5,981 nucleotides of DNA from the NCBI GenBank assembly GCA_018241455.1, contig JAFEDW010000131.1, positions 1-5,981 of the forward strand. The letters are read 5' to 3'. The notes beneath the pieces were generated by a model. It saw only the letters and a program-made list of their open reading frames with translations, was not told the DNA's origin and ran no database searches. Below are positions 1 through 5,089 of this stretch, in pieces (positions within the stretch are counted from its first letter, which is position 1; every line of letters starts with the position of its first letter). Position numbers and translations under genes: made by a program. The stretch is from Pseudomonadota bacterium. GTDB taxonomy: Bacteria; Pseudomonadota; Gammaproteobacteria; Steroidobacterales; Steroidobacteraceae.

Positions 1-2043
1 AATATGTCGTTGCAGCTTGCCGTCAGCCGTGATGGCCTCATCAACTTCCCGCAGCTCGGCCCGATCAGCGTCGGCGGACAGCGCTATGGTGCAGTCAAGC
101 GCGAACTCGAGGCGCGCATCGCCAAACAAATGATCGGCGTCCGCGCAAGTGTGTCCATGGGCGACACGCGTACCATCAATGTGTTCGTGCTGGGCGAGGC
201 GATCAACCCCGGTTCGTACACAGTCACGGGTCTCGCGACTGTGACGACTGCTCTATTTGCTGCAGGCGGCGTCAGACCACAAGGTTCGTTGCGTCGCATC
301 GAGGTGCGCCGCCAGGGCGTGCTGGTGCGCGAGTTCGATCTATATGATCTGCTGATGCACGGCGATTCTTCGAACGACGTCAACCTGCAGCCCGGCGACG
401 TCGTCATGATTCCATCGGTCGGGCCGACTGCGGCGGTCGACGGCGAAGTGCAGCGCCCGGCAATATATGAGCTTAAGGGACCGGCGACCGTGGCCAACCT
501 CATCGAGATGGCCGGCGGCCTTACTCCCGAGGCGGACCCGGGCAGTGCTTCGCTGTTGCACGTGAATGCCGAGCGCCAGCGGGTCGTCATCAACGTCGAG
601 CCCGCGGCCGCCGCCGCGCAGACCCAGAGCGTGGGCAATGGCGATTCGCTACACGTTGCGCGCCTTAAGCCTATCGTCGACTCTGGCGTACTTCTGCAAG
701 GCTACGTTTATCGCCCCGGCAGCTTCGCGTGGCATGAAGGCCTGAAGCTGACCGATGTGATCGGCAACCTTGATGAGCTCAAGCCCAACGCCGACCAGAA
801 TTACGTGCTGATCCGGCGCGTGCTGATGCCCGACCGGCGCGTCACCGTGCTGTCGGCGGACCTCGCCGCCGCGCTGCGTGCACCCGATTCACCGGCGAAT
901 GTCGCCCTCCAGCCACGCGATACATTGACCGTCTTTGACCTGCAGACCGGACGCGATCGGATTATCGAGCCGCTGATGCTGGAGTTGAACCTGCAGGGCA
1001 GCCTGGCGAGGCCGACGGAAGTTGTGCACGTCGACGGCAAGGTCAAGGTGCCCGGCGACTATCCTCTGGAAGGCAACATGCGCGTGTCCGACCTGATCCG
1101 CGCTGGTGGCGGTCTCGATCCGTCGGCATTTGGCGGTCATGCGGAGCTTTCGCGTTTTACAGTCGAGAATGGCGAACAACGGCGCACGCATATTATTGCG
1201 ATTGATCTCGCGGCCGTCGCGCGCGGCGACGAGGCTGCAAATGTCCAGCTTCAGCCCTTCGATGAGCTGTCGGTCAAGGAGATTTCCGGCTGGACCGACC
1301 AAGACCAGGTGACGCTCAAGGGAGAGGTGCGATTCCCAGGCATCTACGCGATCAAGCGCGGAGAGACCTTGCGTTCGGTCATCGCACGCGCAGGCGGCTT
1401 GACCGATCTGGCTTTTGCTGACGGCGCCGTGTTCCTGCGCCCAGAGCTGCAAGCGCGCGAGCAGGATCAGCTTGATCGCCTGGCCGAGCGCCTCAAGACC
1501 GACTTGGCTTCGGCCGCACTGATGGCGGCGCACGCCGGAGCGGCCACCGCGTCGACTGAGATCACGGTGGGCCAGTCACTGCTGGCGCAAATCAAGGCTA
1601 CGCGCGCTGTCGGGCGACTGGTGATTGATCTGAACGCGGCCATACACGCTGCTCCCGGCAGCGCCAATGACGTCGCGCTTCGCAGCGGCGATCAACTTCT
1701 GGTCCCGCGGTTGCGCCAGGAGGTAATGGTGCTGGGCGAAGTGCAGAGCCCGGCATCGCAACTTTACGACCCGGATCTCTCGCGTGAGGACTATATCAAA
1801 CAGAGTGGTGGCTTCACCCGCCAGGCGGATCGAAGTCACGTCTATGTGGTGCGCGCCAATGGGAGCGTTGTCAATGGAAACCGACATTGGTTAGTCGGGT
1901 TCGGTGGTGAGCCCATCCGGGCAGGCGATACCGTCGTTGTTCCAATGAATACCGACCGCCTGCCGTCGCTACCGTTGTGGCAGGCGATCTCGGAAATCCT
2001 GTACCACATTGCAATCTCGACTGTAGCGGTTCACTCGCTATGA
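1..2043 (+). CDS. Polysaccharide export outer-membrane protein with multiple SLBB domains (Wza/OPX class), 5'-truncated
   Basis: This is an outer-membrane/periplasmic channel component that carries exopolysaccharide or capsule out of the cell, probably as an oligomeric ring. The frame is open to base 1, and the first Met (base 4) lies inside the poly-export domain (motif DGLINFPQLGPI), so the true start, signal peptide and lipobox Cys are upstream. Counting from that Met, the poly-export tail covers about 1-56. SLBB-like repeats follow at about 57-137, 142-218, 228-311, 338-424, 433-568 and 573-648. Each has a V.GEV..PG.Y strand, a hydrophobic helix ending AGG, and a closing L..GD.L.VP strand. 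The fifth carries a charged helical insertion (about 481-535). The last 28 residues (LPLWQAISEILYHIAIS) look like the membrane-inserting C-terminal helix of this class. At 679+ residues it is much longer than classical Wza (about 380), matching the large multi-SLBB subclass. Codons are somewhat more AT-tolerant than in the genes to the right. The polymer is unknown. Confidence 0.92.
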   Translation, partial: NMSLQLAVSRDGLINFPQLGPISVGGQRYGAVKRELEARIAKQMIGVRASVSMGDTRTINVFVLGEAINPGSYTVTGLATVTTALFAAGGVRPQGSLRRIEVRRQGVLVREFDLYDLLMHGDSSNDVNLQPGDVVMIPSVGPTAAVDGEVQRPAIYELKGPATVANLIEMAGGLTPEADPGSASLLHVNAERQRVVINVEPAAAAAQTQSVGNGDSLHVARLKPIVDSGVLLQGYVYRPGSFAWHEGLKLTDVIGNLDELKPNADQNYVLIRRVLMPDRRVTVLSADLAAALRAPDSPANVALQPRDTLTVFDLQTGRDRIIEPLMLELNLQGSLARPTEVVHVDGKVKVPGDYPLEGNMRVSDLIRAGGGLDPSAFGGHAELSRFTVENGEQRRTHIIAIDLAAVARGDEAANVQLQPFDELSVKEISGWTDQDQVTLKGEVRFPGIYAIKRGETLRSVIARAGGLTDLAFADGAVFLRPELQAREQDQLDRLAERLKTDLASAALMAAHAGAATASTEITVGQSLLAQIKATRAVGRLVIDLNAAIHAAPGSANDVALRSGDQLLVPRLRQEVMVLGEVQSPASQLYDPDLSREDYIKQSGGFTRQADRSHVYVVRANGSVVNGNRHWLVGFGGEPIRAGDTVVVPMNTDRLPSLPLWQAISEILYHIAISTVAVHSL

Positions 2044-2060
2044 CAGGGCATGACAGGGCG
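2041..2060. repeat. Tandem duplication of a 10-bp unit at the export-gene stop codon
   Basis: Two adjacent copies of TGACAGGGC, followed by A in the first and G in the second, occupy 2041-2050 and 2051-2060. The first copy begins with the TGA stop of the export gene. The duplication does not extend the reading frame. It is probably a small slippage product, and no function is evident. Confidence 0.6.
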
Positions 2061-2117
2061 CGAACGCTTATTGCATAGCGCCTAGATGTCGACGCGCAGG
2101 ATCAAATGAACTAGCGT

Positions 2118-2555
2118 TTATCCGTGGCCGCTCGTGGCCACGGCGATCACCAGGTTCACCCACATCGCGCCGAGCACCAGCCAGCTGATGAAGTAGGCAC
2201 GGATTCGATGGCGCAGCCGATTCGGCCCCATGTGAATGGCGGCATGCACGATGCGCGCGGCGACATACGCCCACGCGAGCACGAGCATCGAGACGCTGGC
2301 CTGCTGCGTGACCATCGCAGCGATGCACACCGCGTAGAACAACGTCGGGGCTTCGAACAGGTTGCTGAAGTGCCGTGAGTTCTTCGCGGTCGATTCGGGT
2401 TCGACCGCGCCCTGGTAGAGGCGGAAGTAGCTCGCCGCGAGCTGCCCGGATTTGACGGCGCCGACGCGGCTGCGGAACAGGCGCACCAGCACGTAGATGG
2501 TCAGCAGCACCATCGCGAACATCGGGTAGACCAGCGCGTGGGGGCTGGCAGTCAT
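2118..2555 (-). CDS. MAPEG-family integral membrane protein
   Basis: This 145-residue protein belongs to the MAPEG family (membrane-associated proteins in eicosanoid and glutathione metabolism), small inner-membrane proteins that in characterised members form trimers and often bind glutathione. Four hydrophobic helices are visible at about 8-26, 68-84, 88-107 and 121-141. The polar stretch between helices 1 and 2 carries the family-type motif SRHFSNLFEAP (60-70) followed by FY (73-74). A second conserved cluster, AWAYVAARIVHAAIH (94-108) with N112 and R113, follows helix 3. The length is normal for the family. The ATG at 2555-2553 is preceded by a clear AGGAGA ribosome-binding site five bases away, which fixes the start. 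The gene is alone in its transcription unit, convergent with the export gene and divergent from the coiled-coil gene. Bacterial members with this exact motif set are mostly uncharacterised, so glutathione transferase or peroxidase activity is only a family-level guess. Confidence 0.9.
   Translation of the reverse strand: MTASPHALVYPMFAMVLLTIYVLVRLFRSRVGAVKSGQLAASYFRLYQGAVEPESTAKNSRHFSNLFEAPTLFYAVCIAAMVTQQASVSMLVLAWAYVAARIVHAAIHMGPNRLRHRIRAYFISWLVLGAMWVNLVIAVATSGHG
2122..2143. repeat. Perfect 8-bp inverted repeat at the MAPEG 3' end
   Basis: CCGTGGCC at 2122-2129 pairs perfectly with GGCCACGG at 2136-2143 around a six-base loop. It lies in the last MAPEG codons, ending one base before the TAA on the minus strand, and about 80 bases downstream of the export-gene stop on the plus strand. 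It could fold as an RNA hairpin in either transcript. No T-tract follows on either strand, so it is not a standard intrinsic terminator. It may slow polymerase or protect a 3' end, or be coincidence in GC-rich coding DNA. Confidence 0.5.
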
Positions 2556-2560
2556 GCGCG

Positions 2561-2566
2561 TCTCCT
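2561..2566 (-). promoter_or_regulatory. Ribosome-binding site of the MAPEG gene
   Basis: On the minus strand AGGAGA lies at 2566-2561, followed by CGCGC and then the ATG. This is a near-consensus Shine-Dalgarno sequence at ordinary spacing. It confirms the 145-residue reading over the overlapping 185-codon frame that also runs through here. Confidence 0.8.
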
Positions 2567-2711
2567 GTCTGTTGGTTATGTCGCGTGACAGCCGCAGTAT
2601 CGCTAAAACCAGCCGCCGATGGCATTCATTCCTGGCCGTTCAGGTGCCATTAGAGAATCGATGGATTTGCCGGTTACTGGCAACCTGCTTGGACTGGCTC
2701 AGGTCACTCCC

Positions 2712-2718
2712 AGAGGAG
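2712..2718 (+). promoter_or_regulatory. Ribosome-binding site deciding the start of the coiled-coil gene
   Basis: AGAGGAG at 2712-2718 lies four bases before ATG 2723 but only one base before the in-frame GTG at 2720. The spacing favours the ATG, so the coding region is given from 2723. Confidence 0.7.
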
Positions 2719-2722
2719 CGTG

Positions 2723-3205
2723 ATGGAGACGCCGTTCGCGATGTATGATGCATTGACCGCGCTGCAGGTACCGCCAGACAAGGTACGGGTGGTCGTGCAG
2801 TCCATGGAGCGCGATATGGCGATGTTCGCGACGCATTCGCAGTTCAGCGCATTCGACCAGCAAGCCGCTGGGCGTTTCGAATTGTTGCGAGCGGAATTCG
2901 CTGCGTCCCGGGAGTGGATGAGCCAGTTCGAGCGGCGCTTCGAGCAGATGGAGAAGCGCTTCGAGCAGGTGGACAAGCGCCTTGAGCAGGTGGACGAGCG
3001 CTTCGAGCAGGTCGATCGCCGCTTTGCGCAGGTCGACGCCCGGTTTGTCGAGTTGTCGACCCAAATGGTTGCGCGCTTCAACCTGCTGGAAACACGCATG
3101 GTGACCATGCAACAACACATCGAGCAGCGGCTGACCATACGACTGGGAGCGTTCATGGCCGTCGCGGTGGCGACGCTGGCTACGGTCCTGAAGTTGATTC
3201 GCTGA
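2723..3205 (+). CDS. Coiled-coil protein with C-terminal membrane anchor, DUF1640/CCDC90-like architecture
   Basis: This 160-residue protein has unknown function. Residues 1-35 form a short N-terminal region (YDALTALQVPPDKVRVVV) resembling the opening of DUF1640/CCDC90-type proteins, where a 'YDTL...L...GVP' segment precedes a long coiled coil. Residues about 45-137 are strongly helical and charged. At their core, 72-106, are five seven-residue repeats of the form RFEQVDK, giving a regular heptad with Phe/Leu and Val/Met at the hydrophobic positions. A hydrophobic segment at about 141-158 (LGAFMAVAVATLATVLKL) ending in LIR should anchor the C-terminus in the inner membrane, with the coiled coil in the cytoplasm. 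There is no signal peptide. ATG 2723 is chosen on ribosome-site spacing; GTG 2720 would add one residue. The gene is monocistronic, divergent from MAPEG and convergent with the peptidase. The family link rests on architecture only. An oligomeric scaffold is plausible but unproven. Confidence 0.82.
   Translation: METPFAMYDALTALQVPPDKVRVVVQSMERDMAMFATHSQFSAFDQQAAGRFELLRAEFAASREWMSQFERRFEQMEKRFEQVDKRLEQVDERFEQVDRRFAQVDARFVELSTQMVARFNLLETRMVTMQQHIEQRLTIRLGAFMAVAVATLATVLKLIR
2936..3040 (+). repeat. Five tandem 21-bp units encoding coiled-coil heptads
   Basis: Units start at 2936, 2957, 2978, 2999 and 3020, each opening with CGC and encoding RFEQMEK, RFEQVDK, RLEQVDE, RFEQVDR and RFAQVDA. A degenerate sixth (RFVELST) follows at 3041-3061. 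DNA identity is highest between neighbouring middle units, which suggests expansion by recent in-frame duplication. Copy number could vary between strains without breaking the frame. Confidence 0.85.
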
Positions 3206-3216
3206 CGCGCGTCAGC
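3201..3216. terminator. 16-bp perfect palindrome at a convergent gene junction, possible bidirectional terminator
   Basis: GCTGACGCGCGTCAGC is its own reverse complement. As RNA it can form a six-base-pair stem (GCTGAC/GTCAGC) with a GCGC loop. It contains the TGA stop of the coiled-coil gene and ends 15 bases from the peptidase stop, so it lies where a shared terminator for two convergent genes would be. No T-run follows on either side, so termination would need Rho or be inefficient. Confidence 0.4.
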
Positions 3217-3231
3217 GTAGCTCCAATAGAC

Positions 3232-4002
3232 TCAGCCCGCCTCCACCGTCCGCACCGTCCACAGGTCGCTCGCGAGCTGCGGGGTCGTGAGGTACTGGTA
3301 GGGCATGTAGAAAAACCCCTTGGCGCCCCAGTTCACCGACCAGGAATTCATGCAGGTGAACCGCGCGGTGGCGTCGTCGTATCCCACGGCGAGCACGGCA
3401 TGGCCGCCGATCAGGCGTTCGCCGGGGCCGGGCATCGGCATCTGGCCAGTGCGGGCCACGGCCTGCGACTCGAAACTCTCGTACACCGAGAATCCGAACA
3501 CGAACGGATAGCCGCTCGCCAGGCACCCCTTCATCTGCCAGGCGTCCTGCACGAGGCGCTGGTAGCTGAGCGCCTGGTGCTTCAATCCTTCGCGGTAGGC
3601 CGGGGACGGCGGCCGGTCGGCGTAGCGTTCGATGTCGTAGGGCCAGGTCTTGTCGGCGCACACGCCCTGTTTGGCGAGCGTCTTGATGCCATCGCGCAGC
3701 ATCGCGCCGGAATCGGAGTCCGTGGTGCCTTCGAGCGCGCGTTCGTTGTAGTAGATGAACAACCGCGAGGGCACGAAGCTCCTCGAGCCGCGTTGCTTCA
3801 GCAGGTCGAAGCGGTAGGCGTTGCCGATCGCGTTCGCGGTGCAGCTGCCGAGCGTGCCCTGGTCGAACACCGGTGGGCAGCTCTTTCGCAGGTCCACCTT
3901 CGCGGGGAGTTTCGCCAGTACCGGCGGTGGGGCGGCGTACAGGTGGTCGCGCTGGTCGGGCAGGTCGGGTATCCAGCCGTAGCGCGCGATGTGGCGTTTC
4001 AT
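3232..4002 (-). CDS. Papain-like C1-family cysteine peptidase
   Basis: This predicted 256-residue cysteine endopeptidase has the papain fold. The catalytic set is intact: oxyanion Gln48 and nucleophile Cys54 in DQGTLGSCTANA (47-58), His201 in GGHAVLAVGYDD (199-210), and Asn219 in CMNSWSVNWGAKGFFYMPY (217-235), where NSW and NWG are papain hallmarks. The N-terminus RYGWIPDLPDQRDHLY (7-22) followed by LPAKVDLRKSCPP is typical of stand-alone bacterial C1 enzymes and begins almost at the mature domain. There is no long inhibitory propeptide and no signal peptide, so a cytoplasmic enzyme active as synthesised is implied. The start at 4002 is chosen because family similarity begins there. The frame stays open upstream to 4221, but that extension is low-complexity antisense to the oxidoreductase gene. 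The ribosome site is weak (AGAG at 4014-4011). The gene is alone in its unit, divergent from the oxidoreductase. The natural substrate is unknown. Confidence 0.92.
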   Translation of the reverse strand: MKRHIARYGWIPDLPDQRDHLYAAPPPVLAKLPAKVDLRKSCPPVFDQGTLGSCTANAIGNAYRFDLLKQRGSRSFVPSRLFIYYNERALEGTTDSDSGAMLRDGIKTLAKQGVCADKTWPYDIERYADRPPSPAYREGLKHQALSYQRLVQDAWQMKGCLASGYPFVFGFSVYESFESQAVARTGQMPMPGPGERLIGGHAVLAVGYDDATARFTCMNSWSVNWGAKGFFYMPYQYLTTPQLASDLWTVRTVEAG

Positions 4003-4069
4003 GACCAAAACTCTAGCCCATGGCGGCGTCGTCGCGCCAGTCGTCGCCAATGCGCTTACACTGGGCGGC
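4003..4069. promoter_or_regulatory. Short divergent intergenic region between peptidase and oxidoreductase genes
   Basis: These 67 bases (100 if the oxidoreductase starts at 4103) must contain start signals for two divergent genes, so their promoters probably overlap. TTACACT at 4056-4062 is a possible -10 element for the plus strand, just eight bases before ATG 4070. If real, it would imply a nearly leaderless transcript or the use of a later start. No matching -35 box is obvious. Confidence 0.3.
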
Positions 4070-5086
4070 ATGCCACCGACCAAATCCATGCTGCCAGCCA
4101 CCATGCAACACATCGCCTTCGGGCCCGACCCGGGTGCGGATTCGATGCGGCTCGTCGACGGGCCGGTGCCGGTGCCCGTTGCGGGCGAGTTGCTGATCGC
4201 CGTCGACCATGCGGGTGTCAATCGTCCGGATGTGCAGCAGCGCGCCGGGAAGTATCCGCCACCGCCCGGGGCGTCGCCGATTCTCGGGCTTGAAGTCGCG
4301 GGAACGGTCGCGGCAATCGGTGCAGGCGTCGAGGGTTGGCGCGAAGGCGACGCGGTCTGCGCGCTGGCGCCGGGCGGCGGTTACGCGGAGTACTGCACGA
4401 CGCCGGCCGGGCAGGCGCTGCCGGTGCCGAAGGGCTTCACGCTGGCGCAGGCCGCGGCCTTGTGCGAGAACTGGTTCACCGTGTGGGCGAACCTCGTCGA
4501 CATCGGCGGGCTGCGGGCCGGCCAGCAGGTGCTGGTGCACGGCGGGTCGAGCGGCATCGGGCTCGCGGCGATCGAACTCATCAAGCTGCGCGGCGCGCAC
4601 AGCATCGTGACCGTCGGCGATGAGGAAAAGGCGCGCTTCTGCCGCGAGTTCGGCGCGGGCGCGGCGATCAACTATCGCACCGAAGACTTCGTCGCGCGGG
4701 TGCGCGAGCTCACCGCGGGCGAAGGCGTCGACATCGTGCTCGACATGGTCGCGGGCGACTACGTGCCGCGAAACCTGAGCGTGCTGCGGCGGGATGGGAA
4801 GCTGGTGTTGATCGCGCTGCAGCGCGGCGCGCGCGCCGAGGTCGACCTGAACGCGGTGATGCGCAACCGGCTGACCATCACCGGCTCGACGATGCGGCCG
4901 CGCACGATCGCGGAGAAGACGGCGATACGCGATGCGCTGCGGCGCGAGGTGTGGCCTGCGCTAGAGGACGGGCGCGCACGCGTGCACGTGCACACCACCT
5001 TTCCCTTGGCGCAGGCCGCCGAGGCGCACCGCCTCATGGAAAGCAGCCGCCACATCGGCAAGATCCTGCTGCGCGTGCGCGGCTGA
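4070..5086 (+). CDS. NAD(P)H:quinone oxidoreductase, PIG3 type (zinc-independent medium-chain dehydrogenase)
   Basis: This predicted cytoplasmic 338-residue oxidoreductase reduces quinones or related electrophilic carbonyls with NAD(P)H. The N-terminal GroES-like domain (about 12-125) contains AGVNRPDVQQRAGKYPPPPG (48-67), GLEVAGTV (73-80) and GGGYAEY (102-108), closely resembling the PIG3/TP53I3 quinone oxidoreductase subgroup. The Rossmann domain opens with VLVHGGSSGIG (155-165). NYRTEDF (201-207), GSTMRPRT (272-279) and the C-terminal HIGKILL (328-334) are also subgroup-typical. The Cys and His ligands of catalytic and structural zinc are absent, as expected for quinone reductases. Start choice is uncertain: ATG 4070 has only a poor GGGCGG upstream, and ATG 4088 and 4103 are in frame. 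The 4103 start gives 327 residues beginning MQHIAFGPDP, which fits the usual family start well. The 3' end lies three bases from the stop of the convergent gene. The physiological substrate cannot be read from sequence. Confidence 0.93.
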   Translation: MPPTKSMLPATMQHIAFGPDPGADSMRLVDGPVPVPVAGELLIAVDHAGVNRPDVQQRAGKYPPPPGASPILGLEVAGTVAAIGAGVEGWREGDAVCALAPGGGYAEYCTTPAGQALPVPKGFTLAQAAALCENWFTVWANLVDIGGLRAGQQVLVHGGSSGIGLAAIELIKLRGAHSIVTVGDEEKARFCREFGAGAAINYRTEDFVARVRELTAGEGVDIVLDMVAGDYVPRNLSVLRRDGKLVLIALQRGARAEVDLNAVMRNRLTITGSTMRPRTIAEKTAIRDALRREVWPALEDGRARVHVHTTFPLAQAAEAHRLMESSRHIGKILLRVRG

Positions 5087-5089
5087 ACG
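5087..5089. other. Three-base convergent junction
   Basis: Only ACG separates the oxidoreductase TGA (5084-5086) from the repeat-protein stop (5090-5092 on the minus strand). Each transcript must therefore end inside the opposite coding region. No hairpin with a T-tract is visible in either gene's last 60 bases. Confidence 0.85.

Larger units (their letters stand above)
2556..2722. promoter_or_regulatory. Divergent intergenic region between MAPEG and coiled-coil genes
   Basis: These 167 bases separate two divergently transcribed genes and must hold the promoters of at least one, probably both. The stretch is visibly richer in A and T than the flanking genes (for example CGCTAAAACC and CATTAGAGAATCGATGG), as expected for promoter DNA. 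I could not find a convincing pair of -35 and -10 boxes with standard spacing on either strand, nor a clear operator palindrome, so no precise promoter is called. Confidence 0.4.

Noticed and set aside
4..6. ATG at base 4 as the true start of the export gene
   Set aside because: It lies within the poly-export domain and would remove the signal peptide; the frame is open to base 1.
889..1533. A 214-codon minus-strand frame inside the export gene
   Set aside because: It is antisense to well-formed SLBB repeats, with no ribosome site or recognisable motif.
2044..2117. Intrinsic terminator after the export gene
   Set aside because: Only short, interrupted stems such as GGCGC/GCGCC with a long loop can be drawn, and no T-tract follows.
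2068..2625. A 185-codon minus-strand frame overlapping the MAPEG gene
   Set aside because: It is Arg/Pro/Ala-rich without membrane segments. The MAPEG frame has family motifs, four helices and a near-consensus ribosome site.
2936..3061. CRISPR-like array
   Set aside because: The 21-bp units are directly adjacent without spacers and encode heptads in frame, so this is a coding repeat.
2704..3156. Minus-strand frames opposite the coiled-coil gene, with apparent Ser/Cys/Arg or Leu/His/Glu heptads
   Set aside because: Their periodicity is the mirror of the 21-bp DNA repeat, and the plus-strand frame has the ribosome site and the membrane anchor.
3989..4069. N-terminal extension of the oxidoreductase to 3989
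   Set aside because: It would overlap the peptidase start region and add 27 residues not matching the family; starts at 4070-4103 fit better.
4003..4221. N-terminal extension of the peptidase to an upstream start at 4221
   Set aside because: The added 73 residues are low-complexity, antisense to the conserved N-terminus of the oxidoreductase, and family similarity begins at the Met at 4002.
3400..4293. A 297-codon open frame on the plus strand opposite the peptidase gene
   Set aside because: Its translation is Arg/Ala/Gly/His-rich with no recognisable domain and lies antisense to an intact papain-like enzyme. Long shadow frames are expected in GC-rich coding DNA.
4982..4993. 12-bp palindrome GTGCACGTGCAC as a possible operator
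   Set aside because: It is inside the oxidoreductase gene and arises from the codons of Val-His-Val-His; there is no promoter context.
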